DNA from: Engraulis encrasicolus
Taxonomy: Eukaryota; Chordata; Actinopteri; Clupeiformes; Engraulidae
NCBI RefSeq assembly: GCF_034702125.1
Contig: NC_085861.1
Span: 2,647,296 to 2,711,295 of the forward strand
Direction: 5' to 3'
DNA length: 64,000 bases
Shown here piece after piece: positions 22,835-33,186 of this stretch (position 1 is the first letter of the stretch; each line of letters begins with the position of its first letter). The position numbers and the translations under genes were made by a program. Below the pieces are notes generated by a model. That model had not been told where the DNA came from. It ran no database searches and was given only the letters and a program-made list of their open reading frames with translations.

Positions 22835-23004
22835 ACACTAAAGCATCTGAGAGACTGTGACATCCTGCAGTCACCTCATCTTCTTAAAGACATAGAACAC
22901 CTAAGCCCCCAGTACCAGTCATCATCCATAGAGGGATTTCACAGCCTAATAATACAATTTGCTCCCAAAAGCAAACATTTCCCCTACTTGGGAATGCTAT
23001 GCAG
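22835..23004 (+). CDS. Kolobok transposase exon 10, with frameshift
   Basis: From ACTTGACAG to CTATGCAG|GTAAGA. In the phase arriving from exon 9 it reads YTKASERL and then a TGA near 22858. One frame over it continues DILQSPHLLKDIEHLSPQYQ and SSSIEGFHSLI (presumed catalytic E), which then joins exon 11 in phase. A 2-base loss in the TGTG run, or a 1-base gain, would explain this. The transposase of this copy is therefore probably broken at one site. Confidence 0.65.
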
Positions 23005-23178
23005 GTAAGAGAATCAGTACCAGTATGGCACCGGGGCAAACATCAATGGTAGTAACTAGACCGGCAGCTCAGACACAGGGCATGCAACAGAGTCATCATG
23101 CCTGCTGTTTGTTTGTGTGATACAAGTCATCCCTACCCAATACCAAGCTTCATTCTTGACTTTTTTTTTCATGTGCAG

Positions 23179-23327
23179 AATTCTACTAGCTGCGCTACAT
23201 TACAATGAGAACTCAGACAGGGGCTATTCAAAGGGACCAAATGGGGAGGCTGTGGTGAAGTTAAGGTGGCCAAAATTCAAAAAAGGGGAGTTTTCAGTGC
23301 ATCGTACAAGACCTGACCCCACATACA
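23179..23327 (+). CDS. Kolobok transposase exon 11
   Basis: From CATGTGCAG to ACATACA|GTAAGC. It encodes RILLAALHYNENSDRGYSKG and KLRWPKFKKGEFSVHRTRPD, the typical region after the catalytic core. Confidence 0.85.
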
Positions 23328-23513
23328 GTAAGCCATCCTCAGTCAAATGACTTCACTTTTTATAATAGAACACAATATTAGGAGAGTTTCTTCATGTTCT
23401 GCCTCAGATTTCATCATTCCGAGTTAGCCAAAAAGTGGCCCAACTTACGTGAATAATATGCACCATATATTTCACAGATCATTTCTCTTCTTGTGTATGT
23501 CCTCTGTTTGTAG

Positions 23514-23695
23514 ACTATGTCAATGACTTACAAAAGGTCCTCTTTGAGGAGGTGGTCGTTGACCCTGGCCGGTTTCAGGAACTGAAGGATAAGGTTGACA
23601 TCCCAGAGAACCTGAATGCACAACTCGCGAGGCCTGATCCCAACCAGGCTATTGCGCTCCCCTGGTCCCGCTTTGCCCAAGAGGAGCAGCAATAA
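23514..23695 (+). CDS. Kolobok transposase terminal exon
   Basis: From CTGTTTGTAG to TAA at 23693-23695. It encodes YVNDLQKVLFEEVVVDPGRF and ends WSRFAQEEQQ. AATAAA at about 23710 is a plausible poly(A) signal. Confidence 0.85.
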
Positions 23696-24147
23696 GATTA
23701 ATCATTTTCAATAAATATCATGTAAAATGGAACACACCTACAAAGTCTTTTTTGGGGGGCGTGGGAGGTTTTAAAATCAAGATGTTCTTTTGTAATTATG
23801 AGCGAGAACCAATAGGTAAGAAAGAGAAAGACACAGGCATCTGCACATCAATGTATATTTAATAACTTAATGTATAACAATGTAACAAGAGTAGTAGCAT
23901 GCACAGAGGAAAAGTGATCCCCTAGTCCTGGAGTCTACGTTCTATTCCTCTGTAGTGGAGAAAAATCACAAAATAGCATAGTCTTCCTGACATTAGCTTG
24001 TCTTTGTTGTAGCCATTGTAATTATTTAAAAAGGGAAATTCCAAGCTATTTAAATCTTTGGCTAAAATTACTAATGTATAAAAGCATGATTATGAAGATT
24101 TTCAGTGTAATTGCTCCTGTCTGATTCTTTTACACTTGAACATTATC

Positions 24148-24400
24148 TCAAATTTGGAACATTACAGCCAAAGGTTCCAAAAGCCTTGCTTTTCCCTTGA
24201 AGATATAGATAGACATGCTTACTCGAAAAGTTGGATGAATTGGAGGCAACTGAAAACCAGTGTAGCCTTCATCTGATGGTGCAGGGAAAGCAGCTCTGAT
24301 GGCCCTTATAACACAAGCGGGGATGGCTACACGATAGCGTGCCCCCAGGTAGCCCCAACACCACTTCACAAAGATGCGATAAGCAGTGTGTCGCCAACGC
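24148..24400 (-). CDS. P2X7 ballast-like protein, exon 4 (C-terminal)
   Basis: Acceptor CTGTGTAG, then RWRHTAYRIFVKWCWGYLG, ARYRVAIPACVIRAIRAAFP and GYTGFQLPP, stop TGA at 24148. HTAYRxxVxWCWGxLGxxxRVxxPAC is the conserved end of the P2X7 receptor's cytoplasmic C-terminus. The phase agrees with exon 3. After the conserved part about 27 extra residues follow. Confidence 0.88.
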
Positions 24401-24808
24401 CTACACAGAAAATGTTAGTCAGAACACTGTAGTAAGAAGAATTACATCATTATACATACATGTCATACATTACCCTGCACTTTACTGCTAAGGCGGACAC
24501 CCTGACAACAACCACCTATGACCTTGCCACCTAGGCTTCCTCAAAAGATCAAGATTTTTTTGTCTTGTGGATGTTACTTGTATGTAAGTAAGTTGCTCAA
24601 TGTAAGTTGATTCAACAAAGTGTATAGTTTTGTTTTCATATGTGAAAATGCAAGGAATAGCCTTTTCAATTATCATTTGTGTGCCAAGTTGAGTAAGAAT
24701 GAAGTAAAAGTGCTCTTGCAGATGTAATTCTACTTACAACTCTGTTCATGTGTGTCTGAAAACATACCCCCACCCTGAGTAATGACTAACAATACGCCCT
24801 ATGCTTAC

Positions 24809-24981
24809 TCGTTTTCTGAAAAATTTCCCTGGTCCTTGTCATAGTGGTACTGCACTATATTTGCATATTCGGTCTGCAGTACCCAAGGATCCAGACACAC
24901 GTTAGGGAAGCCTGCATGCTTTGTGATGCAATTTAGCATCTCCAGGCCCACCAACATGGCTTCCTCACATTTTTTGATGAT
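24809..24981 (-). CDS. P2X7 ballast-like protein, exon 3
   Basis: 173 bp between CCAAAG and AACGA|GTAAGC. It encodes IIKKCEEAMLVGLEMLNCIT, then KHAGFPNVCLDPWVLQTEYA, matching the P2X7 C-terminal pattern CIT.HPGF..VCLD.WVLQTAY. The cysteines at positions 110, 123 and 133 of the joined protein are candidate zinc ligands. Phase 0 in, phase 2 out. Confidence 0.88.
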
Positions 24982-25358
24982 CTTTGGAACAGATAAAAGA
25001 TTATTCCTAAAACACATTCTATGTTCATCACAATGGGCTTGTTGCAGAATCTACTATCATTTGCTTCCTGTCTTACATTGTTGGACAAACTGAATAATCC
25101 TGGTGTGTCTGAGCACAGTTATGAGGTCAGACATTAGGATTAGTCAATTTGTCCAATAATGTGTAACCATTAAGTTAGTAGGCTACATAATGTCACTACA
25201 GTAATTAGGTAGGCCTAGTAACTCTCATAGGTAAATAAATCACAAATGTACAATATAGTGGCAAATAGAATAATCATTATGCTCATTCATGAAAAAAGAG
25301 ATACAGTTTACTCTGTTTTGCTCTATGGTAATTCGAGGAATGAAATGGAAAATCTAAC

Positions 25359-25428
25359 CTGGTCTACCTCCTTACAACACACTTTCTCAGGACCTGAGGG
25401 CACGTTGACACAGTTGTCACAGGAACAC
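25359..25428 (-). CDS. P2X7 ballast-like protein, exon 2 (cysteine cluster)
   Basis: A 70-bp exon between CACATCCAG and GACCAG|GTTAGA. It encodes CSCDNCVNVPSGPEKVCCKE followed by VDQ, the CxCxxC...CC cluster that binds zinc in the P2X7 ballast domain. The first base completes Trp82 from exon 1, and the exon ends in phase 0. Confidence 0.88.
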
Positions 25429-25705
25429 CTGGATGTGAGGCATATGCAATAATATCGTGTATTATTATATTACAATGTTATGTGCAAATATTATTGGATT
25501 CACATCCAAAGGTCCAACGACTTTTATGACGGTGATCAACGAGCTATGGTGGTCTATCATTCAATGTAGGCTAGCCTAATCCATGTACGTAACTGTACAG
25601 TTGTAATGATATGACTGTTCATCCGGCCCCCCTCCCTACATTAAATATTGACAATAATCATACTTTTACACAGGAATGTAATTCTTTTATTCTTTATTAC
25701 TTTAC

Positions 25706-25950
25706 CATTGAGTAACGTCCCAGTGTTCACGGGGGTGGACGTCTGTTTCCTCGGCAGGAGTGATGCTGACAGCGTTGCGAGGCAAGGGCTCAAACATATA
25801 TGGTTGTATGCCTTCTACACCGAAATGTTCTGTTTCCGAGGCGTCCTCTTCCACGTCTTCCCCCCCACTTTCCTCATCTAAATAAAAAATGTACGACGGA
25901 GGAGACTCGTCTACTACCTCCGACACAAAACTCTCCTCCATGTTGTCCAT
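25706..25950 (-). CDS. P2X7 ballast-like protein, exon 1 and gene summary
   Basis: The start ATG (25950) gives MDNMEESFVSEVVDES. This start was chosen because element B's copy also begins with a Met-Glu-Glu peptide here, although an upstream in-frame ATG exists at 26028. The exon has an acidic stretch (ESGGEDVEEDASETE) and the YMFEPLP motif found in P2X7-related proteins, and ends CAATG|GTAAAG. Joined exons give 741 bp: 246 residues plus stop, with no frameshift. There is no transmembrane segment and no P2X channel domain, so it is a free ballast-type zinc protein. It is convergent with the transposase inside one TTAA-bounded element, and its promoter must lie in the element's right end. Its role for the transposon is unknown. 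Confidence 0.88.
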
Positions 25951-26192
25951 ATTGCTACAATTACAAGTTACGTTCCTTCTTGACAGTGTCATTGGCGTTG
26001 GCTCGTTGCTAAGAGAAACCGGCCACAATCAAACTTGCTTGCACACCTTCTCCGCGACAACAATCCCACCCTCTTGATAAACGACCAATCAGATTCACTT
26101 TATTCACTCGGGTAAAGTCGTGTAAAGTCGTGCTCCACTCGGGAGAATTCTGAACGACAACAGTTGGAACGGCCGTTTCCCTACGTCTTTAA

Positions 26193-26226
26193 GATTGAAC
26201 GCATTATTAATACAGTCTCCACCTTC
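26193..26226. other. 34-bp spacer between two transposons
   Basis: Host-like sequence between the TTAA of element A and the TTAA of element B, whose AGACGTAGGG ends point at each other. Confidence 0.8.
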
Positions 26227-26452
26227 TTAAAGACGTAGGGAAACGACCGTTCCAACTGTTGTCGTTCAGAATTCTCCCGAGTGGAGCACGACTTTACACG
26301 AGTTTACACGAGTGAATAAAGTGAATCTGATTGGTCGTTTATCAAGAGGGCGGGATTGTTGAGGCGGAGAAGGTGCGCAAGCATGTTTGATTGTGGCCGG
26401 TTTCTCTTAGCAACGGGCCAACGCCAACGACGCTGTCAAGAAGGAACGCGAC

Positions 26453-26600
26453 ATGGAAGAGGCCGCCAGGGTGGAAGAAACTTTCTCTGTAGAAGGCATA
26501 CGACCATAATGTTTGAGCCCTTGCCTCGTCGCAACGCTAGTACGCCAGCCGAAGACACAGACGTCCAACCCCGTGAACACTGGAACGTAACTCAATGGTA
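26453..26600 (+). pseudogene. P2X7 ballast-like exon 1, broken copy
   Basis: It opens MEEAARVEETFSVEGIRP, then a TAA. One frame over it continues MFEPLPRRNASTPAEDTDVQ and ends in TQW before GTAAAG, parallel to the intact exon in element A. A 1-bp loss in the TATATG stretch breaks the frame. The later ballast exons were not found here. Confidence 0.75.
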
Positions 26601-27724
26601 AAGTAATAAAGAATGAGATTTCTATTAGACTTTAGCCATGTTAGCTATCTATAGCCTACACTGCTCAGTTCATGCTGCAGTCAACTGCTTTCTACATGTT
26701 TATCTGATACACTTCCCCTGTCTAAAATGTCAGCACCAAGCGTTTAACATGCCGTTGTTAATATGGTGAAGCATGTTGCATGTCAAATAGTATAACCAGA
26801 CAGGGCAAAGTGTTGATGGTCCTATCCCAGATACTCAGATCAAAGAGCATCGACAGAGGTTGTCGATGAAAACCTACACGCATAACATAGGCTACATACC
26901 GTAAACGTCGAGGGGAGGGGGGAATCATAGATGACCATACATGGTGAGGTGATAAGAAAGTAAGCATAGCAGACAAACCAAGGCCTCCAAAATGGAAAAA
27001 TACACTATTGTTTGGTAAGTTACTTTGTTACATGTTGCTGTATTGGAAACAGTTTTTCAAGCGGTATTACACTGAGTGTCCATGATTACTGTACTGGTGC
27101 CATGGTGTCTTTGGTGTAACTCTAAGACTTAGTTATTACACACTGTTGCAAATTGGTCATTGATGTTTTTAGTGGCAAACATATCAGGGTTGTGTACGTT
27201 AATGTCACAACATGATTCAAATGCTCTTTTGTTGAATCATCTACTGGACTGTTTAAAATACTATTTTGTACATTTCAAAGTAAGTAATTTACATAATTAA
27301 TATAATATGGTACAAGCTGTGATTACATCACCTGACCTCTGCCACAAAAAATGTCATTGACCCATATGCTGTAAACAACATTTTTCTAATGTTTTGTTTT
27401 CTGATCTATTACAGGTGGAGCTTTCCCATGACCAAGAGATGAACGCTAAACTTGATAGTTTTTTTCCCCCCTCCTCCTTCCTGCCTGCACTGTGCTAAGA
27501 AAGTCAGTATACAAAACAAAGGACTGCATTTCACAGATTTCTTTATTACAATTTCTGGGAGAAATGATGCATGAATTGTACAATACAATATATAATAAAT
27601 ATCATTTAGTACAATAAGATGATATGAATATAATGTACATTTGAAACTTGACAGATTTGTACAAATAAACATCAATTCAATTCATGTTTCCTATTTCACT
27701 TGTGACTGAGAATTTTTCAGAAAA

Positions 27725-28760
27725 TCAGAATAATGGGCCTTGGAAGTTTGTCAACATTGCACTCACAGCCCACATCTGGTTAACAGAGCCTACTAGTGTC
27801 ATGGGTATGACGCCATCAAATATGCGTAACTCTTTTATTCTCCTTATCGCATGTTCAACATGAATACAGAGTCTTGCGATTGTTTGTGTTTCTGTGACTT
27901 CATCTGCACTGAAAGTGCCACTTGGGCCTAAAAAGGGTGGAGTCACAAGGGAGACATTTAATTTTCATAGCATTTCCATAACCAGAAACCCTTTGACTGT
28001 CATGACTTAAATCGCCTTCTTCAAGCATTGCTAGGATGCCGGACAATTCTGTAATCTCCTTCTCGGATATGGAGCCTGTGTACAGGTCACTAACGAATGA
28101 CACCTCACCAGACGGGGCAATTCCAATCAGGCCTTTGAAAGTTGGGTTGTCCTTGTAATGGGAATAGATTTCGGAGTTAAGTACCTTCGAACTAGGCGTT
28201 TGCACATATATTTCTGTACAGTCTAGAATGACTCTGGTGTCTGGGTAAGTGTTTTGAAAACAAGTAGGCATACATTCATCTACTCCTAACATGAAGTATA
28301 GATAGTTAGCCCAGGTGACACAGATTCTGCTCACAGTTGACTGTGACACACCAAAGTGCACTGCTCAGCAAAACCCTGTCTGAGACGACAGAGGAAGAGA
28401 AAGAACTGGTCCATAATTGCTAGTTTAGGGATATTAAATGCCTTTCTGATGACCTGTACCTCTGTTTGTGTAAGCCTTTGAGCCTGACTCCATCCAACCA
28501 TGCCTGTGGCTGTGGGCTGTAGAGCCATATATACAGCATGGTGGCATAGTCTGGGAATCCTGTGTAAAATAACATTCTGACCATCATCACACTGGAATCC
28601 CGACACACTGAACACTTTATCTTTAAGTTGTGCTATTAACTTGTCTTGCTCAATGATGTGCTTGCGAGCCGCCTCAAGTTGTTCCTCTGGTGTCTCTGGC
28701 CTCTGGTGGTGGAACAGCATAATCATGGTACGGGTGTGGAGGAGGTACCTCTGCTGGAAG
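27725..28760 (-). pseudogene. DDE_Tnp_4-type transposase, decayed
   Basis: Coding order on the minus strand: EEQLEAARKHIIEQDKLIAQ, a helix-turn-helix (AIMDQFFLFLCRLRQGF), GVSQSTVSRICVTWANYLYF, the presumed catalytic VILDCTEIYV, GLIGIAPSGEVSFVSDLYTG, then PPFLGPSGTFSADE and HVEHAIRRIKELRIFDGVIP. There are frame changes near 28364 (an apparent deletion of about 10 bp) and 27990, plus an in-frame stop near 27975. The usual MADKGF motif reads MTVKGF, losing its aspartate. The protein cannot be functional. Confidence 0.8.
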
Positions 28761-28870
28761 GGCAAAAAGACAACACCACTAGTTGTGATCAAACTGCCAA
28801 TTCCTAACTGATATAAAACTGGATGCAGTAATGAATTACAAACTATGGTGCAATTCATTAACATACCTCA

Positions 28871-28927
28871 AGGCATCCCTTCTCTCATCAGGCTGGTTTT
28901 CATCCACCTCCATGGAATCCATACTGA
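28871..28927 (-). pseudogene. Linker exon of the THAP transposase remnant
   Basis: It lies between a TTTCTTTTTCAG acceptor and CTTGAG|GTATGT on the minus strand. It encodes a short acidic peptide (MDSMEVDENQPDERRDAL) between the THAP exons and the catalytic exon. Confidence 0.5.
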
Positions 28928-28970
28928 AAAAGAAACAGGAGAGGAGGACAGGAGAGTCATAATATACACA

Positions 28971-29209
28971 GGGCAGCCGTGGCCAAGTGGTGAGGTAGCC
29001 GTGGCCTAGAGAGTTGATCTTTCAATCTAGGGGTTGCAGGATTGAATCCCCCTGTCCTCTCCCTACATCTCCATGGCTGAAGTGCCCTTGAGAAAGGCAC
29101 CTGACCCCACATTGCTCCAGGGACTGTAACCAATACCCTGACAAATAACAACTGTAAGTCGCTTGGAATAAAATGAAAGTGTCAGCTAAGTGACATGTAA
29201 TGCAATGTA
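28971..29209 (+). repeat. tRNA-derived SINE
   Basis: The tRNA-like head (GCAGCCGTGGCCTAGAG ... GGATTGAATCCCC) and a body ending near AAGTGACATGTAATGCAATG. A reverse copy is at 44479-44713. It is nested within the THAP transposon of element B. Confidence 0.8.
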
Positions 29210-29397
29210 ATAGCATCACAGTTTGAAATCTTTGGCTCATGACTCAGGAGGACATGATCAATGCAAACAAATATATCTTCTCCAGCATATGCATTAATTC
29301 TCTAAGTCTTTTGTCTAAAATGTATTCCTATGGCAAACTATTCTCTTTTTTTTAAGACATGTGCGTTTTGAATATTGACTGAACAAACTAACCTCGG

Positions 29398-29551
29398 TCT
29401 ACGAATGATGATTCTCCTCTTTGGCCTCTCTGAAGTCCAGGCGAACAAGGTTGGCACAGCATGCTTTATAAGCTTTGTGATTCCACAGGCGGTCTTCACA
29501 AAGCACTGCTTCCCAAAGTGCTCAGAGCAAACCTTGGTCTCAGCGTTGATC
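29398..29551 (-). pseudogene. THAP domain second exon of nested element
   Basis: Minus strand, INAETKVCSEHFGKQCF, then a segment ending KHAVPTLFAW. This is the second half of a C2CH THAP finger with its AVPTxF signature, ending before GTTAGT. Confidence 0.7.
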
Positions 29552-29880
29552 TGTAACCATAAATACCAGGATGTATGTATTTTAGTTTGTTAGCAAAACA
29601 ACTTGATTTAGGCATTAGTATGCTATAAATACTGGTTCTGGTAGCACACCATTAGTGGCCATCGGATCGCTTACCACAACAATTGAAAGCATAATCTTGA
29701 AATAGTGATCTGGAAATATCATATAAATGTAGCGTTGTGTAATTACGCATTCATATTTTCATTTATTTCATCGAGGCATTCGCTTCATTAGGCGAGTCAT
29801 GACAAGTTTGGCGAGCTAGCTTATTTGTGCTAGCTAATGCGTGACAGTCAATGGTGTGACTGGACATAATTACGCATCTT

Positions 29881-30031
29881 ACCTTGAAATATGGACCAGG
29901 ATCCCTCTTGATGTGATTTATCCATTCACGCCGAAGTGCCTGCCCTTTGAGGAAACGGTGGAAAGTCTGTCCAGTGTCCACAGTAGGATTTTTTTTCTCT
30001 TTGAGATTTGGGCACACAACAGTGAGGCTCC
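29881..30031 (-). pseudogene. THAP domain first exon of nested element, frameshifted
   Basis: Minus strand, ATG near 30031: MEPHCCVPKSQREKK. After the run of eight A, the reading switches frame to PTVDTGQTFHRFLKGQALRR and EWINHIKRDPGPYFK before GTAAGA. A single-base change in the homopolymer breaks the THAP domain. Confidence 0.7.
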
Positions 30032-30409
30032 ATTACAGCTGGGTGTGTAGCCGAGTGTACGGCTGGTCCTGAAGTGTACCCCTCGACGTCTTTAGAAGGT
30101 TCCGGGTGAATTATTAACCGTTGCGTATATTAGCTGCGACATATGAATCAAGATGCTATGACCCAAAAAAATGATTGACGTGATATGATTGGCCGAATTT
30201 AGGTGTACAAGCTGACGTATAATTAACTGGCCGGCATTAGATAACGAAAAAAGAAACACAGATTTTAACATGGGATTTTGTTTAAAAAATAAAAAAAATA
30301 AAAAATTTGGACAATATCGTCTGATAAAGAGTACATTTATGTACATATTTAAGCCGGAATGATTTGACATTTAAATTTGATTTCCCTATGTCTTTAACAC
30401 ATTGACTAC

Positions 30410-31485
30410 CAGGCGTTTTTTGAAATGTTAGCCCAAGACTTCCAGCCAGTTGCATCATTTTTTGTCATTTTCGAACAGCCACCGAATATTTCGTCGAATA
30501 TTTTGTCGAACATGTTAGGTCTTGTTCGTAAGATGGAAATCCCAGCTTGCTAAAGGTCTTCACGCCATGCTTTTATCTTTTCCCGTTCCGAAGTTATTCA
30601 ACTTTAAGCGGAAGCTACTTTAGTGAAAAATGGTACTTTAACCCATTCGAACGGAGAAAAAGCCTTTTTTGTCACTGTAGCGAAGGGGAGTAGAGTTGCC
30701 CAGCTGGGACTCGAACCCAGACCTTCCGGGGTAGTAAACCGGGGCTCTGACCGCTACACCAAAGAGCCAGGCTCATTGGTATGTTAGTCAGAACACACCC
30801 ACAACCCTAGTGATGGTCACTCCATCACAGTCACGGATGCATTCTTCCCCCCCTCCTAGTTTAAATTGAGGATCTAAATATATTTTCATGCCCCAAAGAG
30901 AAAACCAGTCGCTTCCAAGTTAACTATTTTCATGAAAAAACACCTGGATCACTTCTGTTTACTGCTAATATTATCACTGGAAGAGCTAGTTACTAGTGTA
31001 TCCTGATGGGCATGTCAGTCATTCAATAGCAAAAAGTAGATGTGCCGAAGTACATTCACCAACGTTAGTTTCTGCTGCTGTGTTGTGCTGTTTTTTCATT
31101 CCAAACTTCCATTAATTTGATGACAGCAAACCTCTTTATCCTTCTGTAGGTCTGTGTTTACGATAAGCTAGCAAAGCCCTGACAGGAAGCTAGGTATGTT
31201 TTGATTACCCAGGCACCTTGATGTGACGTGAACAGGAAGTGTGCATGACTTCATTCGCTGTGATAACACTCAAAAATACTGTTGTGATAAGTTGCACAGA
31301 TGAAATATCCAAATAATGACTTTGTAGGAGTTTTGACTGTAGGTGTTTTCATGATCTATGTGAGTTCTGTTCATCACATAATTATGAAAATCACACAGAA
31401 TGTGCATTAGAATGTGTAGATTCAGAATCCACAAAAAAACCCTCAAAAACGTGTTTTCCCGTTTTGGGAGCCAACGCATGGGAAG
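30410..31485. other. Intergenic, no protein gene seen
   Basis: Besides the tRNA-like unit at 30696-30768, I see only AT-rich unique-looking DNA between the Kolobok pair and the next TTAA element. Confidence 0.5.
30696..30768 (-). repeat. tRNA-like SINE head or tRNA pseudogene
   Basis: Minus strand GGCTCTTTGGTGTAGCGGTC ... GGGTTCGAGTCCCAGC has A and B box elements. A diverged copy is at 55644-55716, which argues for a tRNA-derived repeat, not a working tRNA. A cloverleaf was not proven. Confidence 0.5.
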
Positions 31486-31489
31486 TTAA

Positions 31490-33179
31490 AGTGTACCTCC
31501 GGGATTTTGGACACCAGGCCTCATTTCCGAGTCAGCCAGGGTGTAAACAATGTGTCCAGAACGTTTTTTTCACATTCCATGCAGTCCTTGTGAATTCTCA
31601 TATCCATGTTGCTAAGCTAGCGCAAGTGAACGGGGATGGTAGTAGCCTGCCCCCAAAAATAGTCTTATCCGGTTGCAACAACATTCAAAACAACCCCATT
31701 ATTATGCCAGACTGCAAGTGTAAATACTTGTCTTGATAGAATGAAGTTTGAAATTAAACCAACATTGCAATCATGTTTGATCACCATCAGCAATTTGTGT
31801 TCCCTAATTTGAAAGCTTGACAGCCGCGGAGTGATATTCCTAGTACAAATCCTAGCTTCGTTTGACACATCCATAACTTTTCCATAGAGCGAACTCCAAC
31901 ATCTTTGAAGTTTGTAAAACTGAACGGTTTTCCCCTCTCCCTGACCTCGCTCGCAAACATCAAGAGTAATGCTTTCTGTCCGACTTTGTAAATCTTTCGT
32001 AACATTGAAACATATGCCATAACAATGTTTGGTTGTTACTAGATGACCCGTGTGTCTACACAGCATGTTGGCGAACAGAACGCACACTCTTCTCCCTTTC
32101 ATCCTCCCATTCCATCTCGTCTCAAAAAACATTCCATGTAATAATAACTAGAGCTACGAGTGACATATTTCACAATGTCAAGCCAGATCACATAGCGTTG
32201 CGTAACTTGTGAATCCATAGGAATACGGCAAGTCATGTCTAATGCCATTTGTCACAGCAATTACACAAAATAACAGTAAAGCATTACAACATGCCAATCC
32301 AAAAGGGTAACTTCTAGCCCAAGTTTTGGCTAACGTAGGCGAAGCCATTATACCACTGGGCTACCATCATAGAAGCAAAAAGCATGGCAAACCTGTTCTT
32401 CGGAGACTGTTGGTGCGCGCCACAAAATGTAGATCTGGGAATGCGGTTGGCACCGCGGACACTTTTAGAGTTTTCCGTGTAGGTATTAGACTTCGAGAAG
32501 GACTTTGTGAAGTCGTCGGGACTGAAGTGGTCACTGCAAAGCACCGGGGTAGCTTACGGAGCGTCTCCATCGGTGTGTTGATGTAGCCCTGCAGCCAGGA
32601 GCCAGAGTTTGGTTCTTTCAACATCTTTCACGGAAACCAATGGAAACTTGCCGATACCCATCTGTGGGCTTTATTATTGCAGTTGGTATATACACACTGA
32701 TGTACCATGGTGCGATGTCATTGGGTTTTAACCCTCTATTCGATCCGATCCGAAAGCAGTTGTAGAACTAGCCTTGATTTGCAATGTCTCTTGCGGGTCC
32801 CTGCAGTGGGTGGGTGGGCTACATCACAACTGAAGAGAGCAAAGTAAAATTCCGCCGACCCCGAGAAAATAGTCTCTCAACATGGCAAAATCCACGCAGT
32901 GCAAGGTTGGTTTAATTTCAAACTTCATTCTACTAAGACAAACATTTACACTTGCAGTATGGTATAATAACGGTTTTGTTTTGAATGTTGTTTAAACGGG
33001 ATAAGACTATTTTTGGGGGCAGGCTACTACCATCCCCGTTCACTTGCGCTAGCTTAGCAACATGGATATGAGAATTCACAAGGACTGCATGGAATGTGAA
33101 AAAAACGTTCTGGACACATTGTTTACACCCTGGCTGACTCGGAAATGAGGCCTGGTGTCCAAAATCCCGGAGGTACACT
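31490..33179 (-). mobile_element. TTAA-flanked THAP transposon remnant
   Basis: 1690 bp. TTAA at 31486-31489 and 33180-33183, ends AGTGTACCTCCGGGATTTTG, with inverted repeats of about 280 bp on each side (to about 31772, and from about 32902). The inside holds only a broken THAP finger on the minus strand. TTAA and THAP fit a Kolobok relative distinct from elements A and B. No catalytic core remains. Confidence 0.75.
32405..32590 (-). pseudogene. THAP finger remnant
   Basis: In one minus frame LCSDHFSPDDFTKSF, in the next RSLIPTRKTLKVSAVPTAFP. These are the two halves of a THAP C-terminal part (CSxHF and AVPTxF) in different frames. Confidence 0.6.
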
Positions 33180-33186
33180 TTAACCT

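Larger units (their letters stand above)
18471..26188 (+). mobile_element. Kolobok-type transposon A with P2X7-like cargo
   Basis: A 7718-bp element flanked by TTAA (18467-18470 and 26189-26192). Both ends begin AGACGTAGGGAAA and then diverge. It holds a plus-strand THAP/Kolobok transposase gene (19042-23695) and a convergent minus-strand gene for a P2X7 ballast-like protein (24148-25950). The TTAA target, THAP domain and transposase motifs fit the Kolobok superfamily. About 300 bp at the left end recurs inverted at the right end of element B, and about 500 bp at the right end recurs inverted at B's left end. Confidence 0.85.
26905..30089 (-). mobile_element. Nested THAP/DDE_Tnp_4 transposon (ISL2EU-like?)
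   Basis: ACGTCGAGGGG at 26905 and its exact inverse ending at 30089 bound a decayed minus-strand gene with a THAP domain, a helix-turn-helix and a DDE_Tnp_4-type core. The match of an 11-bp terminus to the gene limits suggests these are the ends. Target duplications are not clear. THAP joined to this core fits ISL2EU-like elements, but PIF/Harbinger-like is an alternative. Confidence 0.6.
26231..30393 (-). mobile_element. Kolobok-type element B, inverted, invaded
   Basis: 4163 bp, TTAA at 26227-26230 and 30394-30397, both ends AGACRTAGGGAAA. Its left about 500 bp mirrors A's right end and its right about 300 bp mirrors A's left end, so B is an inverted relative with an internal deletion. No Kolobok transposase remains. 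A second THAP transposon (about 26905-30089) occupies most of it. B could have been moved only by another element's transposase. Confidence 0.75.

Noticed and set aside
30696..30768. Functional tRNA gene
   Set aside because: A and B box resemblance only. A related copy elsewhere and an unclear cloverleaf favour a tRNA-derived repeat.
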